Shown here in pieces: positions 1 to 8,255 of a stretch of DNA of 64,000 nucleotides. Below the pieces are notes generated by a model. That model was not told the DNA's origin and made no database searches. It saw only the letters and a list, made by a program, of their open reading frames with translations. This stretch comes from Schlegelella_A sp035995885. GTDB taxonomy: Bacteria; Pseudomonadota; Gammaproteobacteria; Burkholderiales; Burkholderiaceae_C. The DNA is taken from the NCBI GenBank assembly GCA_035995885.1, contig DASYKC010000193.1, positions 3,947 through 67,946 on the forward strand, read 5' to 3'. Both the position numbers and the translations under genes were made by a program. The stretch's first letter is position 1. Every line of letters begins with the position of its first letter.

Positions 1-224
1 ACGCCGAACTCGCGCACGAAGCGGTTCGCCTGGATGCCGGCCATGTGGCGATCGAAGCGCAGATCCGGATCGAGCCCGGTCATGCCGACGTAGACGAAGG
101 GCTGGCCGAGGCGGTAGTCGGGGTTGGCGCGGCGAAAGCCCGCCACGTTCCAGACCGGGTCGGCGAGCTCGACGACGTAGACGCTGTAGTGATGCGGGCG
201 CGGCCGCCGTGCCGCGGCGTTCAC
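1..224 (-). CDS. Hypothetical protein, GIY-YIG-like fold (partial, N-terminal part)
   Basis: Read on the minus strand from a GTG at 224; the gene runs off the left edge, so only about 74 residues are visible. The segment HYSVYVVELAD followed some 25 residues later by FVYVGMTGLDPDLRFDRH resembles the paired beta strands and following Arg/His positions of GIY-YIG nuclease-fold proteins (VYV for GIY, VYVGMT for YIG). It starts 16 bases after the stop of the downstream-of-kinase lipoprotein gene and is on the same strand, with a purine-rich GGGAGCGG before the GTG. The fold assignment is by motif only; the catalytic Arg/Glu positions cannot be fully judged in the truncated piece. Confidence 0.5.
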   Translation of the reverse strand, partial: MNAAARRPRPHHYSVYVVELADPVWNVAGFRRANPDYRLGQPFVYVGMTGLDPDLRFDRHMAGIQANRFVREFG

Positions 225-240
225 CGGCGCCGCTCCCGGC

Positions 241-1443
241 CTAGGTGCAGGGGACGATTCGGAACTCGACGCGGCGGTCGAGCGCGTCGACGGCGTTGTC
301 GGTGCCGCTGCCGACGATGTTCTGGCGAAAGCCCATGCCGGTCGTCTTCGTCTTCGCGCCGAGGGACTGCGCCTCGGCGGCGAGGCGCTCGCGAATGAAG
401 TTGGCGCGCTGCAGCGAGAGCGCGTCGTTGGCAGGCTCCGAGCCGGTGTGGCTGGTGTGGCCGACGATGTTCATGCAGACCCGGGCGCCGGTGCTTTCGC
501 GCGCGATCTGGCGCAGCCACATCGGATACGCGCCGCTCACCTTCGGGTCCGACCAGAACTGGGTGCTGCCCGGATTGAAGAGGAACTTCACGCCGAGCTC
601 GTTGTAGACGATGCCGAGGGCGACGACACGGCCGAACGCCTGCTCGGCCTCCGCCGGGCGGCCGAGCTTCGCGCTCGCGAGGTAGATGCCGTTGACGATG
701 CGCAGCTGCTCGCCGGTCGGCATCGCCAGCGCGCTGCGATAGCGGCCGAGCGCCTCGACGTAGCGCTCCTGGTTGTAGAGCGAGGTCGCCTCGTTGATCA
801 GCGTCGCCTCGGCGATGCGCTCGAGGTAGAACGCGTCGCCGCGCTGCCCCGGCGGCGTCGCCGACGTGCGCGCGTAGCCTTCGATGACCTTGTCCTTCAC
901 CAGCACCGGGCTGTCGCGGTAATAGGCGAGCGGCGTGTCGTCGAGGCCCTCGTCGAGCGCGATCGCCGAGGCCTGGGCGGCGACCACGCCGGTCTTCAGG
1001 TCGGTGAGTGCGAGGTGGATCTGCAGGCCGCGCTTCTTGGCCGTGCCGTCGCCGGCGACGCGCGTCATCGTCCCGGTCAGCAGGTACTGTGCCTTGCTCA
1101 GGTTCGCCGACTGGAACGGCAGGAGCTCGAACAGGTCGAACTTGGTCGTCAGGCGTTCGCCGACGCGGCTCTCGAGCAGCGTCGTTGCCGCGGTCTGCTG
1201 GCCGGTCGTGGCGTCGAGCATCGGATCGACGACGACGCTGCGCTTGGCGAGCTTGGCGAGGAACGCCGGGCCTTTCTGGACCTGGCCGGCGAGGCCGTCG
1301 CTCGCCTGCGCGACGGCCTGCTCGAAAGGCAGCTCGCCGACGCTGGTCGCCTGCGGCGTGGCGCACGCGGCGGCGAGCACGGCAAAGGCGACGGCGGCGC
1401 AAGCAGCAGCGGCGCGGCGAAGCGGCCGGGGCAAGACCCTCAT
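241..1443 (-). CDS. OmpA-family lipoprotein (copy 1) with FlgO/CsgG-like and TPR-like parts
   Basis: Predicted outer-membrane lipoprotein that anchors to peptidoglycan. The signal peptide ends in a lipobox (VLAAAC). After it come a segment resembling FlgO/CsgG-type lipoproteins (RSVVVDPMLD, then LLTGTMTR), a TPR-like helical stretch (SLYNQERYVEALGRYRSAL), and a C-terminal OmpA-like domain with GHTSHTGSEPANDALSLQRA and DRRVEF. I favour the ATG at 1443 over the one at 1449: it overlaps the kinase stop as ATGA, and GAGGG lies seven bases before it. It is translationally coupled to the kinase gene upstream, suggesting one envelope-sensing module. A paralogue with the same layout lies at 3464-4693. 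Confidence 0.85.
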   Translation of the reverse strand: MRVLPRPLRRAAAACAAVAFAVLAAACATPQATSVGELPFEQAVAQASDGLAGQVQKGPAFLAKLAKRSVVVDPMLDATTGQQTAATTLLESRVGERLTTKFDLFELLPFQSANLSKAQYLLTGTMTRVAGDGTAKKRGLQIHLALTDLKTGVVAAQASAIALDEGLDDTPLAYYRDSPVLVKDKVIEGYARTSATPPGQRGDAFYLERIAEATLINEATSLYNQERYVEALGRYRSALAMPTGEQLRIVNGIYLASAKLGRPAEAEQAFGRVVALGIVYNELGVKFLFNPGSTQFWSDPKVSGAYPMWLRQIARESTGARVCMNIVGHTSHTGSEPANDALSLQRANFIRERLAAEAQSLGAKTKTTGMGFRQNIVGSGTDNAVDALDRRVEFRIVPCT

Positions 1444-3437
1444 CGGCATTCCCTCTTCAAGTAGGCGGCCTCGGCCGCGGTGAGCGGCTCGAGAGAGGCC
1501 TTTTGCAGAATATCACTGCATCGGGCGCTGATCGAGGGCGCATGCGGCGCCGTCCTCGGCGCTGTGTTGGCGGTGTCGGCGCGGGCCGGCGCCGGCTCGC
1601 GTCGCGGTCGCGGCGTTCGCGTCGCCGCCGACGCCGCGCCGGCGGTCGCGTCGCGATCGCCGCTCGCGCGCTCGGCCGGAGCCGGCTCGCGCGGCGCCGG
1701 TTCGATGCTTGGCTCCGGGCGGCGCTCGATCGTCGTCTCGACCCGCGGCACGGCGTCGACGGGCGCGCGCTCGACGAGTGGTGCCGTGCTGGCCGTCGGC
1801 GGCGTCGCTGCCGGCGTGCTCGCCACGGGCGCGATCGGGGCAGAGGGCAGGGTTAGCGACGCGGCAGGCGATGACGCCGCCGGCAGGGCTAGCGGCGCAG
1901 CAGGCGATGACGCTGCCGGCTGCGTCGACGCCGCCCTCGCCGCGGCCGGAACCGTCGCCTCGTCGCGCGGCCGAAGCCACACGAAGAGCGCCGCCGCGAC
2001 GATCACCGCGACGACAGCGAGGCCGATCGCGATCGATGCCATCGAATGGCGGCTGGTGCCGCTCGGCCTGGTGGTCCCTGCTGCTCTTGTGGGCGCTGCC
2101 GGCGTTACCGACGTTGCCAGTGTCGGCGGGGTCGGCCGCGATGGCGGCATTGGCGGTGTTGCCGGCATCGCCGGCATCGCCGGCATCGCCGGTTTCGGCG
2201 GCGTCGCCGACGGCAGGACGCGAGGCACGACGGGCGGCGGGGGCACCGGCGCAGCAAGCGGGGCCGACGGCGTGAAGAGAGCGGCCGCGCCCGCAGGCGG
2301 CGCTTCGACGACCGTCGCCGCCGGACGGGCCAGCACCTGGGTCGCGGCCGGCGGCGTCAGCGTGCCGGGAATCGTCGCATACGGCACCGGACCGGTGTCG
2401 CGTTCGACGGCAGCGGGCGCCGGACGGTCGGCGTCGAGCAAGGCGCGGAACTCGCGCTCCGTTTGCGGCCGATCGCCGGGCCGGACCGCCAGCGCTGCGT
2501 CGATCGCGCCGAGGAAGGCCGCGCCGTAGCGGCCGGCAGCCGAGACCGCGAGCGGCTCGAGGCGGTCGTCCATCAGCCGCTCGACCGACGACGTCGGCGT
2601 CTTGCCGACGATCGCGTAGTAGACGACGCTGGCGAGCGCGTAGAGGTCGGTCCAGGCGCCCTGCGTCATCGAGGCGACGTCGCCGTACTGCTCGATCGGC
2701 GCATAGCCCGGCTTGAGCACGACCGTGATCGCATGCGTCATGTCGCCGATGACGCGGCGCGCGGCGCCGAAGTCGAGCAGGAGCGGCCCGCGCGGCGTCA
2801 GCAGGATGTTGTCGGGCGCGATGTCGCGGTGGTAGCACTGGGCGGCGTGCATGACGGCGAGCGCGTCGAGCAGCGGCGTCAGCCAGGCGCGCAGCTCTTC
2901 CTCGCGCGGCGCCCGGCCGAGATCGGCGAGCGCCGCCTTCAAGGTCGGCCCCTCGTAGTACGGCATGACCATGTAGGCGGTGCCGTTCTCTTCCCAGAAG
3001 CGATAGACCTTGACCAGCGACGGATGATCGAAGCGGGCGAGCAGCCGCGCCTCGTTGACGAAGCTCTTCAGGCCGGCGCGGAAGGTGTCGAGGTGGCGAT
3101 CCGACTTGACGACGATCGCCGACGAGCCGTTGATGCGCGCCGCCATCGATGCCGGCATGTACTCCTTGATCGCGACCTTGCGCTGCAGCGAATGGTCCCA
3201 GGCGAGGTAGACGATGCCGAAGCCGCCCTCGCCGATCAGGCCGGTGATCTCGTAGTCGCGCAGGCGCGTGCCGACGGGCAGCGTGTGGCCGGGTTGCTGC
3301 GACGACGCGGCGCGGCCGCGCCGGCGCTCGGCCTGCAGGCCGGTCTCGACGTCGGCGCGGGCGCCGCCCGCCCGCGGCGCGGCCGGCGGCCCGGTGACCG
3401 TCTTGTCGTCGTCGTCGCTGGTGTCGGCAGGGCTCAT
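1440..3437 (-). CDS. Membrane-anchored serine/threonine protein kinase (intact catalytic motifs)
   Basis: Hanks-type kinase, 665 aa. Residues about 62-330 form the kinase domain: glycine loop IGEGGFG, ATP-binding Lys91 in VAIKEY, catalytic loop YHRDIAPDN with Asp205, and LDFG at 221-224, so all key residues are present. The usual APE motif is replaced by GYAPIEQY. A Pro/Ala-rich linker leads to one membrane helix (about 466-487), then a low-complexity periplasmic region ending in CSDILQKASLEPL...KREC, which is shared with the paralogue. The kinase domain should be cytoplasmic. The gene overlaps the downstream OmpA lipoprotein by four bases, so the two products probably act together; the substrate is unknown. 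Confidence 0.9.
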   Translation of the reverse strand: MSPADTSDDDDKTVTGPPAAPRAGGARADVETGLQAERRRGRAASSQQPGHTLPVGTRLRDYEITGLIGEGGFGIVYLAWDHSLQRKVAIKEYMPASMAARINGSSAIVVKSDRHLDTFRAGLKSFVNEARLLARFDHPSLVKVYRFWEENGTAYMVMPYYEGPTLKAALADLGRAPREEELRAWLTPLLDALAVMHAAQCYHRDIAPDNILLTPRGPLLLDFGAARRVIGDMTHAITVVLKPGYAPIEQYGDVASMTQGAWTDLYALASVVYYAIVGKTPTSSVERLMDDRLEPLAVSAAGRYGAAFLGAIDAALAVRPGDRPQTEREFRALLDADRPAPAAVERDTGPVPYATIPGTLTPPAATQVLARPAATVVEAPPAGAAALFTPSAPLAAPVPPPPVVPRVLPSATPPKPAMPAMPAMPATPPMPPSRPTPPTLATSVTPAAPTRAAGTTRPSGTSRHSMASIAIGLAVVAVIVAAALFVWLRPRDEATVPAAARAASTQPAASSPAAPLALPAASSPAASLTLPSAPIAPVASTPAATPPTASTAPLVERAPVDAVPRVETTIERRPEPSIEPAPREPAPAERASGDRDATAGAASAATRTPRPRREPAPARADTANTAPRTAPHAPSISARCSDILQKASLEPLTAAEAAYLKRECR
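1847..1918. repeat. Two imperfect 36-bp tandem units in the kinase linker
   Basis: Units 1847-1882 and 1883-1918 differ at a handful of positions. They encode the repeated peptides PAASSPAAPLAL and PAASSPAASLTL in the low-complexity region after the membrane helix of the intact kinase. This is probably a local slippage product that lengthens the linker. Confidence 0.75.
2161..2187. repeat. 9-bp tandem repeat (gccggcatc x3) in kinase juxtamembrane linker
   Basis: Three exact copies of a nine-base unit encode repeated Ala-Met-Pro triplets in the cytoplasmic linker between the kinase domain and the membrane helix. A length polymorphism here would keep the frame. Confidence 0.75.
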
Positions 3438-3463
3438 CGCTGCCGGCTATTTTCAGCCGAGCG

Positions 3464-4693
3464 TCAGCCGCAGGGAACGATCTTGAATTCGACCCGTCGG
3501 TCGAGCACGTCGAAGCCGTTGTCGGTGCCGCTGCCGACGATGTTCTCGCGAAAGCCCATGCCTTCGGCGCGCGTGCGTCCGGCGAGATCGGGCGCCTCGA
3601 GGGCGAGGCGCTGGCGCACGTACTGGGCGCGCTTGAGCGAGAGCGCGTCGTTGACCGGGCCCGGGCCGCTCCGGCTGGTGTGGCCGATGATGGCGACGCA
3701 GCTCTTCGAGCTCACCGCCTCGCGCGCGATCTGGCGCAGCCACATGCCGTACGAGCCGCTGATCTTCGGGTCGGACCAGAAGTCGACGCTGCCCGGGTTG
3801 AAGAGGAACTTCACGCCGAGCTCGTTGTAGGCGATGCCGAGGGCGACGATGCGGCCGAACGCCTCCTCGGCCTCCGGCAGCCGGCCGAGCTTCATGTTCG
3901 ACAGGTAGATGCCGCTCTGCACGCGCAGCTGCTCGCCCTGCGGCGTCGACAGCGCGGCGCGGTAGGTGCCGAGCGCGTCCTGGTACTTCTCGGCGTTGTA
4001 CAGCGAGGTCGCCTCGCTGATCACGCTCGCCGCGCCGACGCGCTCCATGTAGTACGAGTCGGCGCGCTGGCCGACCGCCGTCGCCGCCGTCTTGGCATAG
4101 CCCTCGACGACCTTGTCCTTGATGAGGACGGGGCTGTCGCGGTAGTAGCGCGACGGCGTGCTGTCGAGGTTTTCCTCGCGCGCCAGCGCCGACGCCTGGG
4201 CGACGACGAGGCCCGTCCGCAGCTCGACCAGGGCGAGGCTGAGGCGCACCGACGGCTTGTCGATCGGCGCCGTCGGCACCCGCGACATCGTTCCGGTCAT
4301 CAGGTACTGGGCGCGCGTCAGGTTCTGCGCCTGGAACGGCAGGAACTGGAACTGCGGGTAGAGGTTGCCGATGCGCTGCGTGACGCGGCGCTCGAACAGC
4401 GCCGTCGTCTCGGTCTGCTGGCCGGTGATGGTGTCGAGCATCGGATCGATCATCACGACCCGCTTCGGCAGCTTCGGGTCGGGCTTGGTCACCTGCGCCT
4501 CGAGGCGGGCGAGGAACGTCGGCAGCTTGCCGGTCTGGGCGACCAGGTTGTCGGTCGCTTCGGCGGCGGCCTTCTCGAAGGTCTGCGGCTCGGACGACGA
4601 GCAGCCGGCGAGCAGAAGCAGCGCCAGGCCCAGGGCGAGCGCGGCCGATGCGGCAGTCGCGCCGCGCAGGAGGCGGCCGGCGTGGGCGTTCAT
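3464..4693 (-). CDS. OmpA-family lipoprotein (copy 2)
   Basis: Paralogue of the lipoprotein at 241-1443 with the same order of parts: signal peptide with lipobox (LLLAGC), FlgO/CsgG-like region (RVVMIDPMLD, LMTGTMSR), TPR-like helices (SLYNAEKYQDALGTYRAAL) and a C-terminal OmpA-like domain (GHTSRSGPGPVNDALSLKRA, DRRVEFKIVPC). The chosen ATG at 4693 overlaps the pseudokinase stop as ATGA; an ATG six bases upstream is possible. The two lipoproteins are highly alike through the TPR and OmpA parts, which supports duplication of the whole kinase-lipoprotein unit. Expected location is the outer membrane, inner face, bound to peptidoglycan. Confidence 0.85.
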   Translation of the reverse strand: MNAHAGRLLRGATAASAALALGLALLLLAGCSSSEPQTFEKAAAEATDNLVAQTGKLPTFLARLEAQVTKPDPKLPKRVVMIDPMLDTITGQQTETTALFERRVTQRIGNLYPQFQFLPFQAQNLTRAQYLMTGTMSRVPTAPIDKPSVRLSLALVELRTGLVVAQASALAREENLDSTPSRYYRDSPVLIKDKVVEGYAKTAATAVGQRADSYYMERVGAASVISEATSLYNAEKYQDALGTYRAALSTPQGEQLRVQSGIYLSNMKLGRLPEAEEAFGRIVALGIAYNELGVKFLFNPGSVDFWSDPKISGSYGMWLRQIAREAVSSKSCVAIIGHTSRSGPGPVNDALSLKRAQYVRQRLALEAPDLAGRTRAEGMGFRENIVGSGTDNGFDVLDRRVEFKIVPCG

Positions 4694-6414
4694 TTGCATT
4701 CGCGCTTGAAGAAGTCGGTCTCGGCCGGCGTGATCTTCTCGAGCGAGGCCTTCTGCAGGATGTCGGTGCAGCGCGTCTGGCGTTCGAGCGGCGACAGCAC
4801 CGCAACCGGTGTCGGCGCGGCCGCCGCGATTCGTGGCGACGCCGGCGTCGGCGGCGCCGGTGGACGCGACGCGAGCGGCGCCGCCGCGCCGGAAGCGGAT
4901 CGTGCCGTTGTGCTGGTCGTCGACACCGGCAGCACCGCGGTGACGGGCGCCGGCAGTGCGGCGGTGCTCGTGCGCGGCGTCGCCGCGGTCGGTGCCGACG
5001 CTGCCGCGGTCGCGGCCGGCCGCGTCGCGATCGAGGGTGTCGTCGTCGCGGCCAGCGGGGCCGGCGTGCTGTGCAACGCCGTCGATCCGGCCGTCGCCGC
5101 TGGCGCCCGACCCGCCGAACGGGTGGCGAACTGGAGCACGAGCGCGGCGATGCCGATCAGCGCGCACGTGCCGGCAACGACGCCGTACAGCGCGCGCTTG
5201 CCGAGAACGCGCGCTCCCGTGCTCTTCATCCACGAAGGTGGTGCGGGCGCGGCGTTGTCGCCCGTCGCTCGCCTTGTTGCCGGCTGTGCCGTGGCACGCG
5301 TTTGCCGGCTCTCGGGCGCGGCCACCGGCACGGCGACCGCGGCCGGCACCGGCACCGGCACCGGCGCCGCGGGCTCGGGCAAGGTGAGCAGCGGCCGGTC
5401 CGGCACGGTGACGATTCGCTCGTTCGCCGGCAACGGCGAGAACGGCTCCTGCATCAGGTCGGGCCGCGGCGCGAGCGAGACCGCCTCGGGCGCCTCGATG
5501 TCGCCCATCAGGGCGCGGAACTGGACATGATTGGCCGGGCGCTGTTTCGGCTGCACCGCCATCGCCGCGTCGATCGCGGCCAGGAAGCGCGGGCTGTAGA
5601 GGCCGGCCGCGACGACCGAGAGCGGGCGCAGCCGATCGTTGGCGAGCCGGTCGGCGGCGGGCTCCGGATCGCTGCCGGTGATCGCCGCGTAGACCGTCGC
5701 GGCCAGGGCATAGAGGTCGGTCCACGGGCCGCGCGTCGTCGCTGCCTCGCTGCCGTACTGCTCGATCGCCGCGAAGCCCGCCTTCAGCGCCGCCGCCGGC
5801 GTGTGGTTGACCGCCTCGATCGCGTGCGCCGCCGCGGCGAAGCCGAGCAGGACCGGGCCGAACGGCGTCAGCAGGATCTCGTCGGGGCCGATGTTTTGGT
5901 GCCACGTCGCGCCGTCGTGCAGCAGCGTCACGGCGTTGAGGATCGGCTTCAGCCAAGTGCGCAGCTCGCTCTCGCTCGGCACGTGGCCGAGCTCGGCGAG
6001 GGCCGCCTTCAAGGTCGGCCCCTCGTAGTACGGCATGACCATGTAGGCGGTGCCGTTCTCTTCCCAGAAGCGGTAGACCTTGACGAGCGAGGCGTGGTCG
6101 AAGCGGCCGAGCTGGCGCGCCTCGTTGACGAAGCTCTTCAGGCCGGCGCGAACGGCGCCGAGGTGGCGCTCGGCGGCGACGACGACGCTCGCCGATCCCT
6201 GGACGCGGCCGACCATCGATGCCGGCATGTATTCCTTGACCGCGACCTTGCGCTGCAGCGCGTGGTCCCAAGCGAGGTAGACGATGCTGCAGAGACCTTC
6301 GCCGATCAGCCCCTTGATCTCGTACTCGCGCAGACGCGTGCCGATCGCCAGCGTGTGGCCGGGCATCGCCGGCGGCGCGGCGCGAACGGCCTCGAGTTCG
6401 GGAAGCGGGGTCAT
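4690..6414 (-). CDS. Membrane-anchored pseudokinase (paralogue of the kinase at 1440-3437)
   Basis: 574 aa, same architecture as the neighbouring kinase: kinase-fold domain (about 30-300), Pro/Ala-rich linker, one membrane helix (about 408-430) and the same CTDILQKASLEKI...KREC tail. The fold-defining Lys60 (VAVKEY) is kept, but the catalytic residues are not: the glycine loop reads IGEGLCS, HRD is HQN (172-174), the Mg-binding Asn position is Glu (GPDE), and DFG is GFA (191-193). I checked the bases for HQN (5893-5901) and GFA (5836-5844). The start at 6414 is chosen by alignment with the paralogue; an upstream in-frame ATG would add 48 unconserved residues. A signalling scaffold or ATP/ligand sensor is likely; catalysis is not. 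Confidence 0.88.
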   Translation of the reverse strand: MTPLPELEAVRAAPPAMPGHTLAIGTRLREYEIKGLIGEGLCSIVYLAWDHALQRKVAVKEYMPASMVGRVQGSASVVVAAERHLGAVRAGLKSFVNEARQLGRFDHASLVKVYRFWEENGTAYMVMPYYEGPTLKAALAELGHVPSESELRTWLKPILNAVTLLHDGATWHQNIGPDEILLTPFGPVLLGFAAAAHAIEAVNHTPAAALKAGFAAIEQYGSEAATTRGPWTDLYALAATVYAAITGSDPEPAADRLANDRLRPLSVVAAGLYSPRFLAAIDAAMAVQPKQRPANHVQFRALMGDIEAPEAVSLAPRPDLMQEPFSPLPANERIVTVPDRPLLTLPEPAAPVPVPVPAAVAVPVAAPESRQTRATAQPATRRATGDNAAPAPPSWMKSTGARVLGKRALYGVVAGTCALIGIAALVLQFATRSAGRAPAATAGSTALHSTPAPLAATTTPSIATRPAATAAASAPTAATPRTSTAALPAPVTAVLPVSTTSTTARSASGAAAPLASRPPAPPTPASPRIAAAAPTPVAVLSPLERQTRCTDILQKASLEKITPAETDFFKRECK

Positions 6415-6607
6415 CGTGATCAGTCGGCTCCTGCTCCGGCGTCGGCGCTGGGCCGACTCCGGAGCGACCGCTGAGGCGCGCGGGGCGGCGCGAAGCGGGC
6501 CCGGCATTGTCGCGCGCAGGGTGGGGCGCCACGGGCGTCGCGACACCGCATGCGGCACAACAAAATCACGTGATCGCGCGGCGCGGCAGCGGTTCGCGTC
6601 GCCGCGG

Positions 6608-7108
6608 TCAGGGCGCGGCCGGGGCCCGCCGCCTGAACATGCCGTAGCCTTCCATCGTCAGGACGGTCTCGTCGCCCTGGTTCATCACCTCCCAGCGCGA
6701 GCGGATGATGCCGACCTCGGGCCGGCTCGCCATGGCGCGCGACTCGAGCACCTCGAGGCGGACGTGCAGCGTGTCGCCGGGATAGACCGGCTTCTTCCAG
6801 CTCAGCTTCTCGAGCCCCGGCGAGCCGAGGCTGGCCGATTCGAGCAAGTAGGCGTCGCACATCATGCGCATCGCGATCGCGCAGGTGTGCCAGCCGCTCG
6901 CCGCGAGGCGGCCGAAGAGCGACGCTTCGGCAGCGGCGTCGTCGAGATGGAAGGGCTGCGGGTCGAACTCGCGCGCGAAGGCGAGCACGGCCTCGCGAGT
7001 GACGAGGTAGGCGCCGAACTCGCGCACCTGGCCGACGGGGAAGTCTTCCCAGAAATAGCGTGGCGGCGGCGCCGCGGCGGCGGAGGGCGGGTCGGCAGGC
7101 AGGGACAT
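6608..7108 (-). CDS. MaoC-family (R)-hydratase-like protein
   Basis: 166 aa with the hot-dog fold signature of MaoC-type enoyl-CoA hydratases: RYFWEDFPVGQVREFG at the N-terminus, then REFDPQPFHLDDAAA, which carries the Asp/His pair of the active site, and LSWKKPVYPGDTLHVRLEV. Single-domain length is normal for the family. It presumably hydrates a short enoyl-CoA or related thioester, but the substrate is not shown. It lies downstream of, and on the same strand as, the small hypothetical gene at 7208. Confidence 0.85.
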   Translation of the reverse strand: MSLPADPPSAAAAPPPRYFWEDFPVGQVREFGAYLVTREAVLAFAREFDPQPFHLDDAAAEASLFGRLAASGWHTCAIAMRMMCDAYLLESASLGSPGLEKLSWKKPVYPGDTLHVRLEVLESRAMASRPEVGIIRSRWEVMNQGDETVLTMEGYGMFRRRAPAAP

Positions 7109-7207
7109 GGCGGGCTGCGGTCAAAGGGGTTCAGCCCTCAGGATAGCGAGCCGGCACCGCGCCCCGGCACGCGCTGCGTGGCGGGCGGCGGCGCGGGCCG
7201 GTCCGGC

Positions 7208-7480
7208 TCAGGCGCCGAAGAAGTGGCGGAACACGTCGGGCTCGTTGACCTCGCGGATCGCGACGCCCTTCAGCTCGCGAAACGGCTGCGATGCGGGCGT
7301 GCTCTCGAGCTCGGCCGGACGGGTCGCGTCCCATGGCGCACTGGCGTGGCCGATCGGTGCCTGGCGAACGCGCAGCGCCAGCGAAGGCAGCTCTTCCCAC
7401 TCGATCACCCCCGGCGGCGGCGGCGAGCGGAAGGCGTGCGAGAAGTGAAGCGTGGACGGTGCGTGGCGCATGACGGTCAT
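7208..7480 (-). CDS. Small hypothetical protein (90 aa)
   Basis: Not recognised. The frame has the codon bias of real genes in this window and no competing gene on either strand. The protein has no signal peptide or membrane helix, is Pro-rich near residues 19-25 (RSPPPPGVIEW) and ends ...EPDVFRHFFGA. No clear ribosome-binding site precedes the ATG at 7480; an ATG three codons in (7471) is an alternative. It lies about 100 bases upstream of the MaoC-like gene on the same strand. Confidence 0.5.
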   Translation of the reverse strand: MTVMRHAPSTLHFSHAFRSPPPPGVIEWEELPSLALRVRQAPIGHASAPWDATRPAELESTPASQPFRELKGVAIREVNEPDVFRHFFGA

Positions 7481-7616
7481 CCGGGAGTGGACTGCACAGA
7501 CGATATCGGCGCGCCCCGGCAGGCGAAGCGCCGAACAACGCCGCGGTCGCCGCCCAGATCGGCGTCCGGCGCGCGCGCCGTGACCTTTGCCGCGCTCGCG
7601 CGGCGCTGACGCGCCG

Positions 7617-8132
7617 CTAGCGCATGCGAACTTCGGCGTGCTCGCCGCGCTCTGCCGGCCGCTTGCCGGTGACGACGGCCTTGGCTATCGCGAACAGCTG
7701 TACGAGCTTGCTCTCCTTCACGTCCCAGTAGTTGGCGTGAATGATCTGCACCTGGACGAGCGCGAGGTCGGGGTCGGTCGGGCCGCCCGGGAACCAGGCC
7801 TCGGCCGACTTGCTCCAGAGCTGCCGCTTCTTTGCGCTGTCCTCGAGCATCGCCGCCGTGCCCGAGACCGAGACGTAGGTGTCCGACGACGGGTTCGCAT
7901 AGACGACGCCGACCATGGGCTGGGTCTTCAGGTCGCGGACCGGATCGCCCTGCTTCGACATGAAGAACCAGAGGCTGTCGTCGGCCTCGAGCGACCTGTT
8001 CTGCGTCGCCATCGGCCGCGCGTGCAGGTGGCCGTTGCTGCCGTGGCGGGTGGTGAACATCGCGAACCGGATGTCCTTGATCATCGTCCAGAGCTTGTCG
8101 CGCGCTGCGCCCTTGTCGTTCATGTCGTTCAT
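7617..8132 (-). CDS. Pyridoxamine 5'-phosphate oxidase-fold protein (general stress protein 26-like)
   Basis: 171 aa, split-barrel flavin-binding family. Recognisable segments are DIRFAMFTTRHG, HLHARPMATQ, LWFFMSKQGDPVRDL and VGVVYANPSSDTYVSVSG, followed by the C-terminal KRQLWSKSAEAWFPGGPTDP typical of the stress-protein-26 subgroup, which binds FMN/FAD or F420-like cofactors. The start is either ATG at 8132 or the in-frame one nine bases later (8123), the sequence reading MNDMNDK. Enzymatic activity is not assured in this subgroup. Confidence 0.85.
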   Translation of the reverse strand: MNDMNDKGAARDKLWTMIKDIRFAMFTTRHGSNGHLHARPMATQNRSLEADDSLWFFMSKQGDPVRDLKTQPMVGVVYANPSSDTYVSVSGTAAMLEDSAKKRQLWSKSAEAWFPGGPTDPDLALVQVQIIHANYWDVKESKLVQLFAIAKAVVTGKRPAERGEHAEVRMR

Positions 8133-8190
8133 GTCGGTCTGCCTTGAGTCGAAGCGGGCCGGCGGCCCTCGCGTCGATTGCAGCACCGGA

Positions 8191-8227
8191 GAAAACAAAG
8201 CCCGGTCAGGCGAGACCCGACCGGGCT
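8191..8227 (-). terminator. Rho-independent terminator for the MXKDX gene
   Basis: On the minus strand a perfect 9-bp stem (AGCCCGGTC / GACCGGGCT, 8219-8227 with 8199-8207) closes an 11-base loop and is followed by TTTGTTTTC. It lies about 30 bases after the stop of the MXKDX-repeat gene. Confidence 0.8.
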
Positions 8228-8255
8228 GTAGGACGGCTTCGGCTCTGCGCCGGGC

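Noticed and set aside
4690..6414. Calling the second kinase a pseudogene
   Set aside because: The frame is uninterrupted, domain order and tail are kept, and the start/stop overlaps match the intact copy; pseudokinase fits better.
4648..6474. Plus-strand frame opposite the pseudokinase
   Set aside because: Mostly Arg-rich noise; the minus-strand protein aligns end to end with a real kinase paralogue.
8191..8227. Reading the hairpin as a terminator for the plus strand or as a small RNA
   Set aside because: The T-rich tail follows the stem only on the minus strand, just after the MXKDX stop codon.
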